A stretch of DNA of 64,000 bases from assembly GCF_017498505.1 (NCBI RefSeq), contig NZ_CP071798.1:62001-126000 (forward strand), given 5' to 3'. A model generated the notes under the pieces. That model was not told the origin of the DNA. It was given only the letters and a program-made list of their open reading frames with translations, and did not search any database. Below, in pieces: positions 18,507-27,727 of this stretch. The stretch's first letter is position 1. Every line of letters starts with the position of its first letter. The translations under genes were made by a program, and so were the position numbers. This DNA comes from Sporosarcina sp. Te-1. Its GTDB lineage: Bacteria; Bacillota; Bacilli; Bacillales_A; Planococcaceae.

Positions 18507-18728
18507 TTAGGAAGGCAATTTCACTTTTTTCTTAGTTGTCGTCCATTTTCCGCGTGCCGGGCTTGTAATGAGCTCATTATATTCAAGGACATTCAAATCC
18601 CTTTGCGCTGTGCGGTTAGTTATTCCGAATTCCTCGACCACGTTTTCTGTTGTGACTGTACCTCTGTCAAGGATGTATAAGTAAACGTCTTTGATTCGGG
18701 TAAGCATACGATCAGTAGCAGGATTCAA
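18507..18728 (-). CDS. ytzE: Small DeoR-type winged-helix regulator YtzE
   Basis: A 73-residue protein that is little more than one DNA-binding domain: a DeoR-type helix-turn-helix with VTTENVVEEFGITNRTAQRDLNVLEYNELI (about 25-54), ending in a basic GKWTTTKKKVKLPS tail. There is no effector domain. The B. subtilis orthologue YtzE has the same size and location. TTG 18728 is chosen because GAAGGAG is about 11 nt upstream and the residues before it are not conserved; a longer form to 18761 is possible. Palindromes in the shared upstream region with pepV are candidate operators. Confidence 0.8.
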   Translation of the reverse strand: MNPATDRMLTRIKDVYLYILDRGTVTTENVVEEFGITNRTAQRDLNVLEYNELITSPARGKWTTTKKKVKLPS

Positions 18729-18876
18729 CTTGGAGACCACTCCTTCATCTTCATTTTCCAAAATCGATGGGCATGAGACGTCTGAATGTTACCTTTGCTC
18801 GTGAAATTGCTCCTGATATTGCACTCCTTTCACATCTAGGCATGTCAGTTGATTGTTCTGACAATACAATTATAGC

Positions 18877-18895
18877 GCATTATTATTAATAATGC
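18877..18895. promoter_or_regulatory. Perfect 19-bp palindrome between ytzE and pepV
   Basis: GCATTATTATTAATAATGC reads identically on both strands except for the central base. It lies 3 bp from a minus-strand TATAAT-like box (18869-18874) of ytzE. A second inverted repeat, TGTCAG..CTGACA, is at 18844-18863. The 18729-19062 gap holds nothing else recognisable. A regulator operator is likely; which protein binds is unknown. Confidence 0.4.
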
Positions 18896-19062
18896 ATGAA
18901 TTAATTGTTAACTTTGTCTATTGGTACAACCACTGAAAGGAAATCAGATATCGTAGAAAAGTTCGTTGTGATATGTTTGATTAAAAAAGAAGGATTGTTC
19001 TTTATTTTATTTGTCTGACGTGTGAAAATAGAGAGTATTAATGAAAGAAGGTGCTTGAATTG

Positions 19063-20466
19063 ATGGATTGGAAAGAAGAGGCGTTACGACGGCAGGAGCA
19101 GATCATCGGGGATTTGCAGCAACTGGTTTCCATCCCCTCCGTACTCGATGAAAGCTCTGCCTCCAAAGAAGCTCCCTTTGGACCGGGTCCGGCCCGTGCT
19201 CTGGAATGGATGTTGGAAGAGGGGCGCCGTGCAGGATTTGCTGTCAAGGACATCGATCATATGGCAGGACATATTGAGATGGGAGAAGGCGAGGAATTGC
19301 TCGGCATTCTTTGCCATGTCGATGTGGTGCCGGCTGGCGCCAATTGGACATACGGCCCTTTCGAAGGGACTGTGAAAGACGGGAAATTGTTCGGCCGGGG
19401 TGCGATCGATGACAAAGGTCCGACAATTGCAGCTTGGCATGCTATGAAAATGGTGAAGGAATCGGGTGTACCTCTTTCCAAACGGGTTCGGCTCATCGTA
19501 GGCGCTGACGAAGAAAGCGGCTTCCGATGTGTGGACCGGTATTTTAAAACGGAAGAAATGCCGTCAGTTGGCTTTGCGCCAGATGCCGATTTTCCAATCA
19601 TCCATGCAGAGAAAGGAATCGCATCACTCATCTTCAGTCAACAATCATTTGAACCGGATGGCCAATTGCTCAAGTTTCATGCTGGAAATCGGACAAATAT
19701 GGTTCCAGATCAAGCGACAGCGGTCACGAACCTAAAAGCTTCTGACATAGCGGAGGCATTTGAGAGCTTTTTGAATATCAATTCGGCTAGTGGTTCTATT
19801 ACAGAAGAAGAAGGACATACGAAAATAACAGTCCATGGGAAATCTGCACATGCCATGGAACCGGATCTAGGCGTAAATGCCGCTGTGCTCCTCGCGTCAT
19901 TCTTGAACCGGGTCCTAGAGGAAGGCTCTTCCAAAGAATTTACCCAGTTCATGTTCGAAGCATTCGGCACCGAAACAAGAGGACAATTTCTTGGTTTATC
20001 ATTCAACGACGAAATTTCCGGTGATACAACCTTGAATGCCGGTATCGTAGAATTCACGGAATCTGCTGGCGGCCTCGTAAAAGTGAGCATGCGCTATTCC
20101 GTCACCTATCCGTTTAATGATAAAATTGAGACATGCAAAAATAGACTTGAGCAGACTGCATTTCAACTGGCAGTATCATCTAATTCCAAACCACATCATG
20201 TGGATGCGGAAGACCCTTTCATCAAAACGTTGCAGGATGTCTACACGGAGCATACAGGCGATGAAGCTGATCTGTTGGCAATTGGAGGAGGGACATACGC
20301 AAGGGTCTTGGAAAAAGGAGTCGCTTTCGGCATGCTTTTCCCGGGCAGGGAGGATGTCGCACACCAAGCCGATGAATATGTATATATTGAAGACATGTTA
20401 AAAGCAACAGCTATTTATGCGGATGCGATCAGCCGATTGGCTGGAGAAAAGAAAGGGGATCAATGA
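19063..20466 (+). CDS. pepV: Xaa-His dipeptidase PepV (M20 family)
   Basis: A 467-residue zinc aminopeptidase/dipeptidase. Metal and catalytic motifs of the M20 family are visible: LCHVDVVPAG (His and Asp, about residue 84), the DDKGP bridging aspartate (about 115), and the GADEESG acid pair (about 150). PepV releases N-terminal residues from dipeptides, including some with D-residues. The start is ATG 19063, or TTG 19060, behind AAGAAGG. The stop overlaps the start of the D-amino acid aminotransferase gene (ATGATG at 20463-20468), so the pair is coupled and may link peptide breakdown to D-amino acid metabolism. Confidence 0.88.
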   Translation: MDWKEEALRRQEQIIGDLQQLVSIPSVLDESSASKEAPFGPGPARALEWMLEEGRRAGFAVKDIDHMAGHIEMGEGEELLGILCHVDVVPAGANWTYGPFEGTVKDGKLFGRGAIDDKGPTIAAWHAMKMVKESGVPLSKRVRLIVGADEESGFRCVDRYFKTEEMPSVGFAPDADFPIIHAEKGIASLIFSQQSFEPDGQLLKFHAGNRTNMVPDQATAVTNLKASDIAEAFESFLNINSASGSITEEEGHTKITVHGKSAHAMEPDLGVNAAVLLASFLNRVLEEGSSKEFTQFMFEAFGTETRGQFLGLSFNDEISGDTTLNAGIVEFTESAGGLVKVSMRYSVTYPFNDKIETCKNRLEQTAFQLAVSSNSKPHHVDAEDPFIKTLQDVYTEHTGDEADLLAIGGGTYARVLEKGVAFGMLFPGREDVAHQADEYVYIEDMLKATAIYADAISRLAGEKKGDQ

Positions 20467-21317
20467 TGAAATATTTTGTGGATGGCCAGTTTACGGACCA
20501 AGAAGGAATTAAAATCTCCATCGATGATCGAGGCTATTATTTTGGCGATGGCGTATATGAAGTGATTAAAGTATATAATGGTGAACTTTATACAGCGGAA
20601 GAACATTTTAACCGTCTTGTGGAAAGTGCCGAAAAAGTGAAGATGGTGCTGCCCTATTCAAAAGATGAACTGATCGATGTGGCGAACGAGTTAGTAAAGG
20701 CGAACACTATCGAAACGGGTCATATTTATATTCAAGTAACAAGAGGGGTATCACCGAGAGCACATCAATTTCCAGAAATCCCTGTCACGCCGGTTGTAAC
20801 AGCCTATGCCATCGAGAATCCAAGACCCCTTAAAAACATCGATGAAGGGGTAAAAGTAAAAATAGTAGAAGATGTCAGATGGCTTCGCTGTGACATCAAA
20901 AGTTTGAATTTACTCGGCAATGTTATGGCAAAGCAAGAAGCTTACGAATCCGGCTGTGCAGAAGCGTTATTTGTCCGGGATGGAATCGTCATGGAAGGAT
21001 CCTCTTCCAATGTCTTTGGTATCAAAGATGGTACAGTTTATACGCATCCCGCTACGAACCTCATTTTGAATGGAATTACTCGGAGGGTGGTCATCCAGCT
21101 TTGCGAGGAACTCAAGATTCCGTTTGTGGAAAAAGAGTTCACGCCAATTGAAGCATTAGGTATGGATGAATTTTTCCTAACTTCCACCACGGCGGAGATT
21201 ACCCCGATCATTTCAATTGAAGGTCATACGATTGGGACTGGGAAACCTGGCGTCCTCACCAAAAAGCTGCAGGAAGCATTTGCCCACCAAATCCCGGTGC
21301 CAGTCAAAGCAAACTGA
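20466..21317 (+). CDS. dat: D-amino acid aminotransferase
   Basis: A 283-residue class IV PLP enzyme that interconverts D-alanine and D-glutamate with their 2-oxo acids, supplying D-Glu for peptidoglycan. Typical blocks are SIDDRGYYFGDGVYEV (about 19-34), the catalytic lysine in RCDIKSLNLLGNVMAKQ (about 143-147), and EGSSSNVFGIKDG. ATG 20466 is preferred because AAAGGGG lies about 7 nt upstream; ATG 20463 is the alternative. Length matches B. subtilis Dat. It is the second gene of the pepV-led operon, followed after 15 bp by the NERD-like gene. Confidence 0.93.
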   Translation: MKYFVDGQFTDQEGIKISIDDRGYYFGDGVYEVIKVYNGELYTAEEHFNRLVESAEKVKMVLPYSKDELIDVANELVKANTIETGHIYIQVTRGVSPRAHQFPEIPVTPVVTAYAIENPRPLKNIDEGVKVKIVEDVRWLRCDIKSLNLLGNVMAKQEAYESGCAEALFVRDGIVMEGSSSNVFGIKDGTVYTHPATNLILNGITRRVVIQLCEELKIPFVEKEFTPIEALGMDEFFLTSTTAEITPIISIEGHTIGTGKPGVLTKKLQEAFAHQIPVPVKAN

Positions 21318-21332
21318 ACGGAGTGAAATGGT

Positions 21333-22307
21333 ATGGCGCAGTTAGTGAAGTTGATCGATTATATTTCCCGTTATGAAAACGACTTGTCACGGTATCCGAC
21401 ACAATTCATCCGGCTGAAGAAATCACAGTGGGAACGGATGAAGTTTCAATGGGAAAATGGGACGGATCTTTCTGTGTTGCAGACAGATGACGAAAGGGTT
21501 GAAGATATTCCGGAGGATCGCAAGTGGTACAGCCCCATTCTCCGAATGTTCAACCGGAAACAAGAGCCAGAAGAAGAACAGGTGGAGGAGCAGGAATCTG
21601 AATCCGAAGAAGAGTTCGATTTCCAGCCGAATCTTGTATATCGACCAAATGATATGGCCCATTTGCGGAAGCTTTATCTGGACCAACTGTTCCATTTTCA
21701 AATCAAATGGGCCAGCTCCACCCTTATGGAAAAGTCCAGGGTGGATCCCCGTTTTTTTCGTGATACGTTTCTCAGGGAATTGACACTGAATTTACCAGAC
21801 AGTTATTTATTGTTTTATTATCCGATTTTGAAAGTAAAAAAAGCCCCGGTCGAACTGGATATCATTTTACTTACTCCGATTGAGTGCATGTGCCTGACTA
21901 TACTGGAGAAGGAAGATGCAGCAGTCTTTGTTGGTGAGAGTGATCGCTTCTGGCTGAAAAAATACGGGGAACAGGAATCGAAACTGTTAAATCCCACAAT
22001 TGGTTTGAATCGGATGGAACGGATTATCACAGGCCTGTTTGCACGGGAAGAAATTGAATTCCCGATACGAAAATATATTATTTCGCGCAATGGTTATATC
22101 GATTATCCCGGCTCTCCATATGACATCCAGACCATTGACCGTCGCGCATACCAAGAGTGGTTCAACCGATTATCTCAATCGACGACTCCGATGAAGTTTA
22201 GCCAGTTTAATGCGGCGCAAGCCATCTTGGATATTGGCCAGACGACAGCGATGAGCCGGCTGTTTGAATCATTTGAGAATCAGGAAGAACCGGACGGGGA
22301 AGAATAA
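21333..22307 (+). CDS. NERD-like domain protein of unknown role
   Basis: A 324-residue soluble protein. An N-terminal region rich in basic and aromatic residues (YISRYENDLSRYPTQFIRLKKSQW) is followed by a strongly acidic stretch (about 72-95, EEEQVEEQESESEEEFDF). A C-terminal half looks like a nuclease-related domain: the strand ELDIILLTPIECMCLTILE at about 175-195 with acidic residues where the restriction-like fold keeps them, then SKLLNPTIGLNRMERII. The family fit is moderate and the catalytic set is not certain. It is conserved next to trmB in related genomes as I recall. No function is assigned. Confidence 0.55.
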   Translation: MAQLVKLIDYISRYENDLSRYPTQFIRLKKSQWERMKFQWENGTDLSVLQTDDERVEDIPEDRKWYSPILRMFNRKQEPEEEQVEEQESESEEEFDFQPNLVYRPNDMAHLRKLYLDQLFHFQIKWASSTLMEKSRVDPRFFRDTFLRELTLNLPDSYLLFYYPILKVKKAPVELDIILLTPIECMCLTILEKEDAAVFVGESDRFWLKKYGEQESKLLNPTIGLNRMERIITGLFAREEIEFPIRKYIISRNGYIDYPGSPYDIQTIDRRAYQEWFNRLSQSTTPMKFSQFNAAQAILDIGQTTAMSRLFESFENQEEPDGEE

Positions 22308-22332
22308 AGAATATAGAAATGAGTGTAGATAA

Positions 22333-22977
22333 ATGCGTTTACGCAACAAACCATGGGCGAAAGATTTCATGGCCCAACATCCAGATGTATTAATCATGGA
22401 TGAAGACCGGCCGAAGGTAGATTGGAAAGAGGAGTTCGGCAACGATCATCCTATTCATATAGAAGTAGGAACTGGGAAGGGGCAATTTATCATTGGCATG
22501 GCGCTTGCCAATCCTGAAATCAACTACATCGGCATAGAACTATTTGATAATGTGATCGTTTCTGCATTGGAAAAAGCGATTGAATTGAACAAGCCGAAAA
22601 ATTTGCGGTTATTACGAGCGAATGGCGCTAATTTGACAGAACTGTTCCGTGAGGGGCAAGTGGACAGGGTCTATTTAAATTTTTCCGATCCATGGCCTAA
22701 AACGAGACATGCCAAAAGACGGTTAACACATGAGACATTTTTGAAGCGTTATGAAGCGGTCTTGCGTAAAAATGGGGAAATTCATTTTAAAACGGACAAT
22801 CGAAAGTTATTCGAGTATTCGCTCACGTCCATGTCCGCCTACGGGATGAAGCTCCAGTTTGTTTCGCTGGACCTCCATGCGGATATGCCGGAAGATAACA
22901 TTATGACGGAATATGAAGAGAAGTTTTCTGCTAAAGGCATGCCGATTTATCGTTTGGAGGCACAGTTCTGCGAGTAA
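22333..22977 (+). CDS. trmB: tRNA (guanine-N7-)-methyltransferase TrmB
   Basis: A 214-residue SAM-dependent enzyme that makes m7G at position 46 of tRNA. It has the family SAM motif EVGTGKGQFIIGMA (about 41-54), the IGIELFDNVI segment, the catalytic-region block YLNFSDPWPKTRHAKRRLTH (about 114-133), and a C-terminal YEEKFSAKGMPIYRLEA end. The order dat-trmB-ytnP agrees with B. subtilis. The ribosome site is weak. The 25-bp gap from the NERD-like gene suggests shared transcription. Confidence 0.95.
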   Translation: MRLRNKPWAKDFMAQHPDVLIMDEDRPKVDWKEEFGNDHPIHIEVGTGKGQFIIGMALANPEINYIGIELFDNVIVSALEKAIELNKPKNLRLLRANGANLTELFREGQVDRVYLNFSDPWPKTRHAKRRLTHETFLKRYEAVLRKNGEIHFKTDNRKLFEYSLTSMSAYGMKLQFVSLDLHADMPEDNIMTEYEEKFSAKGMPIYRLEAQFCE

Positions 22978-23006
22978 TGTAATAATGGGTAAAGGGGGAT
23001 GCAATT

Positions 23007-23852
23007 GTGGATACATATACGTTTCACAATATGAAATTGTCATGGTTAGACGGGGGCGTCAACTTTTTAGATGGCGGAACGATGTTTGGAGTCGTCCCAA
23101 AAGCATTGTGGGCAAAACGATACGCTTGCGACGACGATAATCTGATTGAGCTTCGGACTGATCCGATCCTCATTCAATATGCGGATAAAAACATCCTGAT
23201 CGATTCCGGGATGGGGAACGGAAAATTGAACGAAAAAATGAAACGCAATCTAGGGGTACGAGCTGAATCGAATGTCAAAGAGAGTCTGCAGGAATTAGGA
23301 TTGACACCTGCTGATATCGACGTCATCCTTATGACACATCTGCACAATGACCATGCAGCCGGTTTGACAGGTTGGCGGGACGGTCAGCTGGTTTCGATTT
23401 TTCCAAATGCCGAAATCATCGTGTCGCAAGTGGAATGGGATGAAATGCGTAATCCAAATATCCGTTCCAAGAATACATACTGGACGGAGAATTGGGAGCC
23501 CATCCAACAGCAAGTAAAACCATTCTCTGATGAAATTACCGTCTTACCGGGGATCACCATGATCCATACCGGAGGACACAGTGACGGACATAGCATCGTG
23601 AAACTTGAACAGGAAGGCGAAACAATTATTCACATGGGGGATATCATGCCAACTCATGCCCATAGCAATCCGCTATGGGTGCTGGCATATGATGATTATC
23701 CGATGACGTCCATCTTTGCGAAGGAAAGACTGATGAAAGAAGCATTGCCGAATGGATACCGTTTTATTTTCTATCACGATGCTGTGTACCGCATGGTGAA
23801 ATGGGATGAAACCGGAAAAGAATTGATCGAAACATTGGATTGTCGTGTATAA
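23007..23852 (+). CDS. ytnP: Metallo-beta-lactamase fold lactonase YtnP
   Basis: A 281-residue MBL-fold hydrolase. The zinc motif [13 protein letters not shown] (about residues 109-121) and downstream [10 protein letters not shown] and HMGDI ligands are present. B. subtilis YtnP is reported as an N-acyl homoserine lactone lactonase that also blocks Streptomyces signalling. Quorum quenching is therefore the best-supported role by family, but the true substrate here is open. GTG 23007 is preceded by AAAGGGGGAT. It closes the pepV-dat-trmB cluster and is followed by a strong terminator. Confidence 0.85.
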   Translation: MDTYTFHNMKLSWLDGGVNFLDGGTMFGVVPKALWAKRYACDDDNLIELRTDPILIQYADKNILIDSGMGNGKLNEKMKRNLGVRAESNVKESLQELGLTPADIDVILMTHLHNDHAAGLTGWRDGQLVSIFPNAEIIVSQVEWDEMRNPNIRSKNTYWTENWEPIQQQVKPFSDEITVLPGITMIHTGGHSDGHSIVKLEQEGETIIHMGDIMPTHAHSNPLWVLAYDDYPMTSIFAKERLMKEALPNGYRFIFYHDAVYRMVKWDETGKELIETLDCRV

Positions 23853-23853
23853 A

Positions 23854-23896
23854 AAATGTCGCAGGAGCTGGAAATCCGCTTCTGCGACATTTATTT
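23854..23896. terminator. Bidirectional terminator between ytnP and the PepSY gene
   Basis: AAATGTCGCAG (23854-23864) pairs with CTGCGACATTT (23882-23892), flanked by A and T tracts. Confidence 0.8.
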
Positions 23897-24210
23897 TATT
23901 TCTTTATCAATTCCACAACAGTGCCGGTTTTGGAATCCGCTGCAAATTCAAACTGCTCGAGCGAGCCGTTTTGAATTCTGGAAATGCCTCCACGATAAAC
24001 ATCCATGCTGATGACTCCGTTTTGGAACGGTTCAGGCTTCATTACAATCCAAGAACCATCAATCGGCCCTTCTTTTTTAAATGCCTCTTTGACGGAACGC
24101 AACACGTCTTCCGCAGGCGTATTCATTTCCATTTTTCTAATTGCTTGATTGACGATGAGTCCGGCTGCTACCCCAGTTAGCGCTCCTGCAAGGAAATCTT
24201 TCAATTTCAT
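23896..24210 (-). CDS. ytzB: Small membrane-anchored PepSY protein, YtzB-like
   Basis: A 104-residue protein. An N-terminal hydrophobic segment (FLAGALTGVAAGLIVNQAI, about 5-23) would anchor it to the membrane with the rest outside. The remainder fits one PepSY-type domain: a helix (EDVLRSVKEAFKKEGP) followed by beta strands (GSWIVMKPEPFQNGVISMDVYRGGIS, QFEFAADSKTGTVVELIK). PepSY domains often inhibit or chaperone proteases, but its partner is unknown. B. subtilis has a same-sized gene (ytzB) in this neighbourhood. It converges on ytnP and shares its terminator. Confidence 0.75.
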   Translation of the reverse strand: MKLKDFLAGALTGVAAGLIVNQAIRKMEMNTPAEDVLRSVKEAFKKEGPIDGSWIVMKPEPFQNGVISMDVYRGGISRIQNGSLEQFEFAADSKTGTVVELIKK

Positions 24211-24461
24211 TGGTACGTAACCCCCTCCATCAGTTTCTTCCCAAGTGTACCATAATTCAGCTGATTATAGCAGATTCAGGGCGGTACGTAAATCGAATCC
24301 CGTATGGTATGGGCTGGGACCATATCAAAAAAGTTTATTTTGAAAAGAGGGACTTAACTATCATTTCTTATTATTTGATAAATAAGTATTTGAATATTCC
24401 GTTTGATAGTGTAGTATTTTGTCCATAATCAAATATCTTGAAGTCAAAGGGGGTATGTCCA

Positions 24462-24845
24462 ATGAAGGTTGAAAGCGCATACAAAGGGAAAACCGAGCAG
24501 GAATGGGGGAGCGTTGAACCTTTATCGGCACGACAAGCAACAGATTTTGAAAGAATTGTTTCAAGCCCGCAGTACAAAGAAATGTTGAGGCGGAAAAAAC
24601 GTTTCATTGTTCCGATGACCATCTTCTTCCTTGCATTTTACTTTATGTTGCCGATTATGACATCCTATTCGACCGTTCTCAATACACCTGTCTACGGAGA
24701 CATTACGTGGGCATGGGTGTTTGCCACAGCCCAATTCATTGTCACTTGGGTGCTGTGTGTCATGTACGTAAAAAAATCGAATGCATTCGATAAGGATGCA
24801 GATGAAGTTATTAAACTGATTGAACGGGATGGGGGCTCGGCTTAA
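24462..24845 (+). CDS. DUF485 membrane protein
   Basis: A 127-residue protein of the DUF485 family. It has a soluble N-terminus with the family segment DFERIVSSPQYKEMLRRKKRFIVPM (about 28-52) and two transmembrane helices (FFLAFYFMLPIM; TAQFIVTWVLCVMYV). DUF485 proteins occur next to acetate-type sodium:solute symporters and probably help their assembly or activity. Start ATG 24462 follows AAAGGGGGT; the in-frame TTG at 24438 is rejected. Its TAA overlaps the ATG of the symporter (24843-24847), showing tight coupling. Confidence 0.88.
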   Translation: MKVESAYKGKTEQEWGSVEPLSARQATDFERIVSSPQYKEMLRRKKRFIVPMTIFFLAFYFMLPIMTSYSTVLNTPVYGDITWAWVFATAQFIVTWVLCVMYVKKSNAFDKDADEVIKLIERDGGSA

Positions 24846-26377
24846 TGAATACAACAGTTGTAGTATTATTTTTGGCGATTGTGATCGCGACATTGTTTAT
24901 CACTTATTATGCTGCGAAGCGGACACAGACCACCGGTGATTTCTATACGGCGGGAGGTGGCCTGACAGGGTGGCAAAATGGGCTTGCCATTGCTGGTGAC
25001 TACTTATCGGCAGCTTCTTTTCTAGGGATCGCAGGCGCAATTGCACTTTTCGGCTTTGATGGATTTTTCTATAGTATCGGTTTCTTGATCGCTTACTTGG
25101 TTGTCATGTTCTTAGTGGCAGAGCCGCTAAGGAATCTTGGGAAATATACGTTGGCTGATATGATCAACGCTCGTTTTGATGCCAAAAAAGTGCGTGGAAT
25201 GGCAGCCTTTAGTACAATCACAATCGTCATTTTTTATATGATCGCGCAACTGGTGGGGGCCGGTGCGTTGATTCAATTGCTATTCGGCATAAAATATTGG
25301 ATTGCTGTTCTCATCGTAGGCGTGATGATGACGGTTTATGTTCTTTTCGGGGGCATGACGGCGACCAGTTGGGTGCAAATTGTCAAGGCTGTATTGTTGA
25401 TGCTTGGAACCGTAATCATTGCTTTTCTTGTATTTGCGAAATTTGATTTCAATCTCGTTAAAATGTTTGCAGAAGTGAAAACAGCCACTGTTCATGGGGC
25501 GGACTATTTAAAGCCTGGTCTGAAATACAAAGTTCCGCTGGATACACTGTCTTTAATGTTGGCACTCGTTTTAGGGACTGCGGGATTACCGCATATTCTA
25601 ATGCGCTTCTTTACCGTGAAAGATGCGAAGACAGCTAGAAGCTCAGTGGTCATTGCAACTTGGATTGTCGGGATTTTCTACATTTTGACCATGTTCCTCG
25701 GTTTTGGCGCTGCAGCATTCGTAGGCTATGATGCCATTACGACAGCCAATGCAGCAGGTAATATGGCTGCTCCATTACTTGCTGGCGTTCTCGGAGGAGA
25801 TATACTGATGTCATTTGTTTCCGCGGTCGCTTTTGCTACCATCTTGGCAGTCGTAGCCGGTCTGGTATTAACTGGAGCTTCAGCGTTTGCCCACGATATT
25901 TATGGCCAAATCATTAAAAAAGGAAAGGCGAGCGATCGAGAACAGATGCTGGCGGCACGTTATGCATCGTTATTCGTTTCCGTATTTTCCATCCTTCTTG
26001 CCCTGTTCGCGCAGACGATGAACGTTGCATTCCTCGTTTCCTTGGCATTCTGTATAGCTGCGAGCGCGAATTTGCCAGTCATTTTATATACGATCTATTG
26101 GAAGAAATTCAATACGAACGGTGCACTTATCGGGATGGCTGCAGGTCTTTTCTCGGCGCTTATCCTCGTAGTGCTCAGTCCAAATGTTTTTGCTCCGGAA
26201 CCGGGACAAGCCATCTTTGTTGGAACCGCTCTGTTCCCGCTCACCAATCCGGCGATTATTTCAGTGCCTCTAGGATTTTTAGGCGGCTATTTAGGAACAA
26301 TCCTTTCCAAAGAAAAGGCCGATTATCGAAAATATGCTGAAGTCAGCGTGCGGGCCAATACTGGTTATCGGGAATAA
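24845..26377 (+). CDS. Acetate/cation symporter-type sodium:solute symporter (ActP-like)
   Basis: A 510-residue protein of the SSS family with about thirteen transmembrane helices. The ActP-like signature includes GDFYTAGGGLTGWQNGLAIAGDYLSAASFLG (about 30-60), FGGMTATSWVQIVKA and GTAGLPHILMRFFTVKD. It probably imports acetate or a related short carboxylate with a cation. Pairing with DUF485 is the standard arrangement of acetate permease loci. Distant from acsA in the window (17 kb), but functionally consistent with it. A terminator follows the stop. Confidence 0.85.
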   Translation: MNTTVVVLFLAIVIATLFITYYAAKRTQTTGDFYTAGGGLTGWQNGLAIAGDYLSAASFLGIAGAIALFGFDGFFYSIGFLIAYLVVMFLVAEPLRNLGKYTLADMINARFDAKKVRGMAAFSTITIVIFYMIAQLVGAGALIQLLFGIKYWIAVLIVGVMMTVYVLFGGMTATSWVQIVKAVLLMLGTVIIAFLVFAKFDFNLVKMFAEVKTATVHGADYLKPGLKYKVPLDTLSLMLALVLGTAGLPHILMRFFTVKDAKTARSSVVIATWIVGIFYILTMFLGFGAAAFVGYDAITTANAAGNMAAPLLAGVLGGDILMSFVSAVAFATILAVVAGLVLTGASAFAHDIYGQIIKKGKASDREQMLAARYASLFVSVFSILLALFAQTMNVAFLVSLAFCIAASANLPVILYTIYWKKFNTNGALIGMAAGLFSALILVVLSPNVFAPEPGQAIFVGTALFPLTNPAIISVPLGFLGGYLGTILSKEKADYRKYAEVSVRANTGYRE

Positions 26378-26404
26378 ACACTGGATTGTCTATAGACATG
26401 ACAC

Positions 26405-26441
26405 AAGAGCGAGGGGGATCCTGAATCCCCTCGCTCTTTCA
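26405..26441 (+). terminator. Terminator of the DUF485-symporter operon
   Basis: AAGAGCGAGGGGGAT (26405-26419) pairs with ATCCCCTCGCTCTT (26425-26438) with one bulged G, then TTC. Confidence 0.75.
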
Positions 26442-26566
26442 CATCTTGAAGATTTAAATATTGTTTTTTTATTAATTCGGGTTCCTAATTATTCTGTTGG
26501 AAAGTTCATGCAAGATAGTCTACAATGAAATGAGGAATACATACTTGATTGGGGAGGACTCGTTTC

Positions 26567-27640
26567 ATGCAGAAAGAGACACTTACGATGTTCAAAACGC
26601 TGACTGAGCTGCCGGGGGCGCCAGGCAATGAACATTTGGTTCGCAACTATATGAGAAGTGAGCTGGAAAAATATTCGGATGAGATTGTGCAAGATAATTT
26701 AGGCGGTATTTTCGGTGTTCGCAAAGGACCGGAGGAAGGTCCCCGCATCATGGTGGCCGGGCATATGGATGAAGTCGGTTTTATGGTAACAGCCATTACA
26801 GATAATGGGATGATTCGTTTTCAACCATTAGGCGGCTGGTGGAACCAAGTATTGCTTGCCCAACGGGTGCAAATCATCACAGAAGAAGGACCGATCATTG
26901 GAGTAATCGGTTCCATTCCGCCACATCTGTTAAGTGATGAGGTTCGAAATAAACCGATGGATGTCAAAAATATGCTGATTGATATTGGTGCTGATGATAA
27001 AGAAGATGCCAAACGGATCGGGATTCGTCCGGGGCAGCAAATTGTTCCTGTGTGCCCATTCACTCCGATGGCCAACGATAAAAAGATTTTGGCCAAAGCA
27101 TGGGATAATCGATACGGCTGCGGCTTATCAATTGAACTTTTAAAAGAAGTGCATGGCGAACCTTTGCCCAATACATTGTACTCCGGTGCGAACGTAATGG
27201 AAGAGGTCGGCTTGCGTGGTGCCCAGGCGGCTGCGCGAATGATCAATCCAGACTTGTTCTTTGCTCTGGATGCAAGCCCTGCGAATGATGCTTCGGGCAA
27301 TAAAAATGAATTTGGGCAGCTAGGAAAAGGAACATTGCTCCGAATTTTTGACCGTACGATGGTTACCCATCGCGGTATGCGTGAATTCATTTTGGACACG
27401 GCGGAGTCAAATCAGATCCCGTATCAATACTTCATCTCCCAAGGTGGAACAGATGCCGGGCAAGTTCATGTGTCAAATGAAGGTGTACCGAGTGCGGTCA
27501 TTGGTATTTGTTCTCGATATATTCATACAGCCGCCTCCATCATTCATACGGATGATTATGCTGCGGCAAAAGAATTGCTCGTCAAACTGGTAAAAGCTTG
27601 TGACAAGACAACAGTGGAAACCATCAAAGCGAATGTGTAA
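26567..27640 (+). CDS. ytoP: M42 family aminopeptidase YtoP
   Basis: A 357-residue metallo-aminopeptidase of the M42 (glutamyl aminopeptidase/endoglucanase) family. Zinc ligands and catalytic acids appear in [12 protein letters not shown] (about 60-71), [10 protein letters not shown] (bridging Asp, about 178), [10 protein letters not shown] (Glu pair, about 212-219) and ALDASPAND, with a late [12 protein letters not shown] ligand. It trims N-terminal residues from peptides in the cytoplasm. ATG 26567 follows GGGGAGG at 10 nt; the longer frame from 26549 would contain that site. The ortholog YtoP sits in the same region of B. subtilis. Confidence 0.9.
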   Translation: MQKETLTMFKTLTELPGAPGNEHLVRNYMRSELEKYSDEIVQDNLGGIFGVRKGPEEGPRIMVAGHMDEVGFMVTAITDNGMIRFQPLGGWWNQVLLAQRVQIITEEGPIIGVIGSIPPHLLSDEVRNKPMDVKNMLIDIGADDKEDAKRIGIRPGQQIVPVCPFTPMANDKKILAKAWDNRYGCGLSIELLKEVHGEPLPNTLYSGANVMEEVGLRGAQAAARMINPDLFFALDASPANDASGNKNEFGQLGKGTLLRIFDRTMVTHRGMREFILDTAESNQIPYQYFISQGGTDAGQVHVSNEGVPSAVIGICSRYIHTAASIIHTDDYAAAKELLVKLVKACDKTTVETIKANV

Positions 27641-27674
27641 GTGCTGAAGTAATAGAAGCAAGTCATGAATCCGG

Positions 27675-27704
27675 GACCGTCCTTTCAACTGCTGAAGGAC
27701 GGTC
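27675..27704 (+). terminator. Hairpin after ytoP, possible weak terminator
   Basis: GACCGTCCTT (27675-27684) pairs perfectly with AAGGACGGTC (27695-27704). No proper T run follows, so it may be a processing or attenuation element instead. Confidence 0.4.
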
Positions 27705-27727
27705 TTGCTACGAATGGAGTTGATTGA

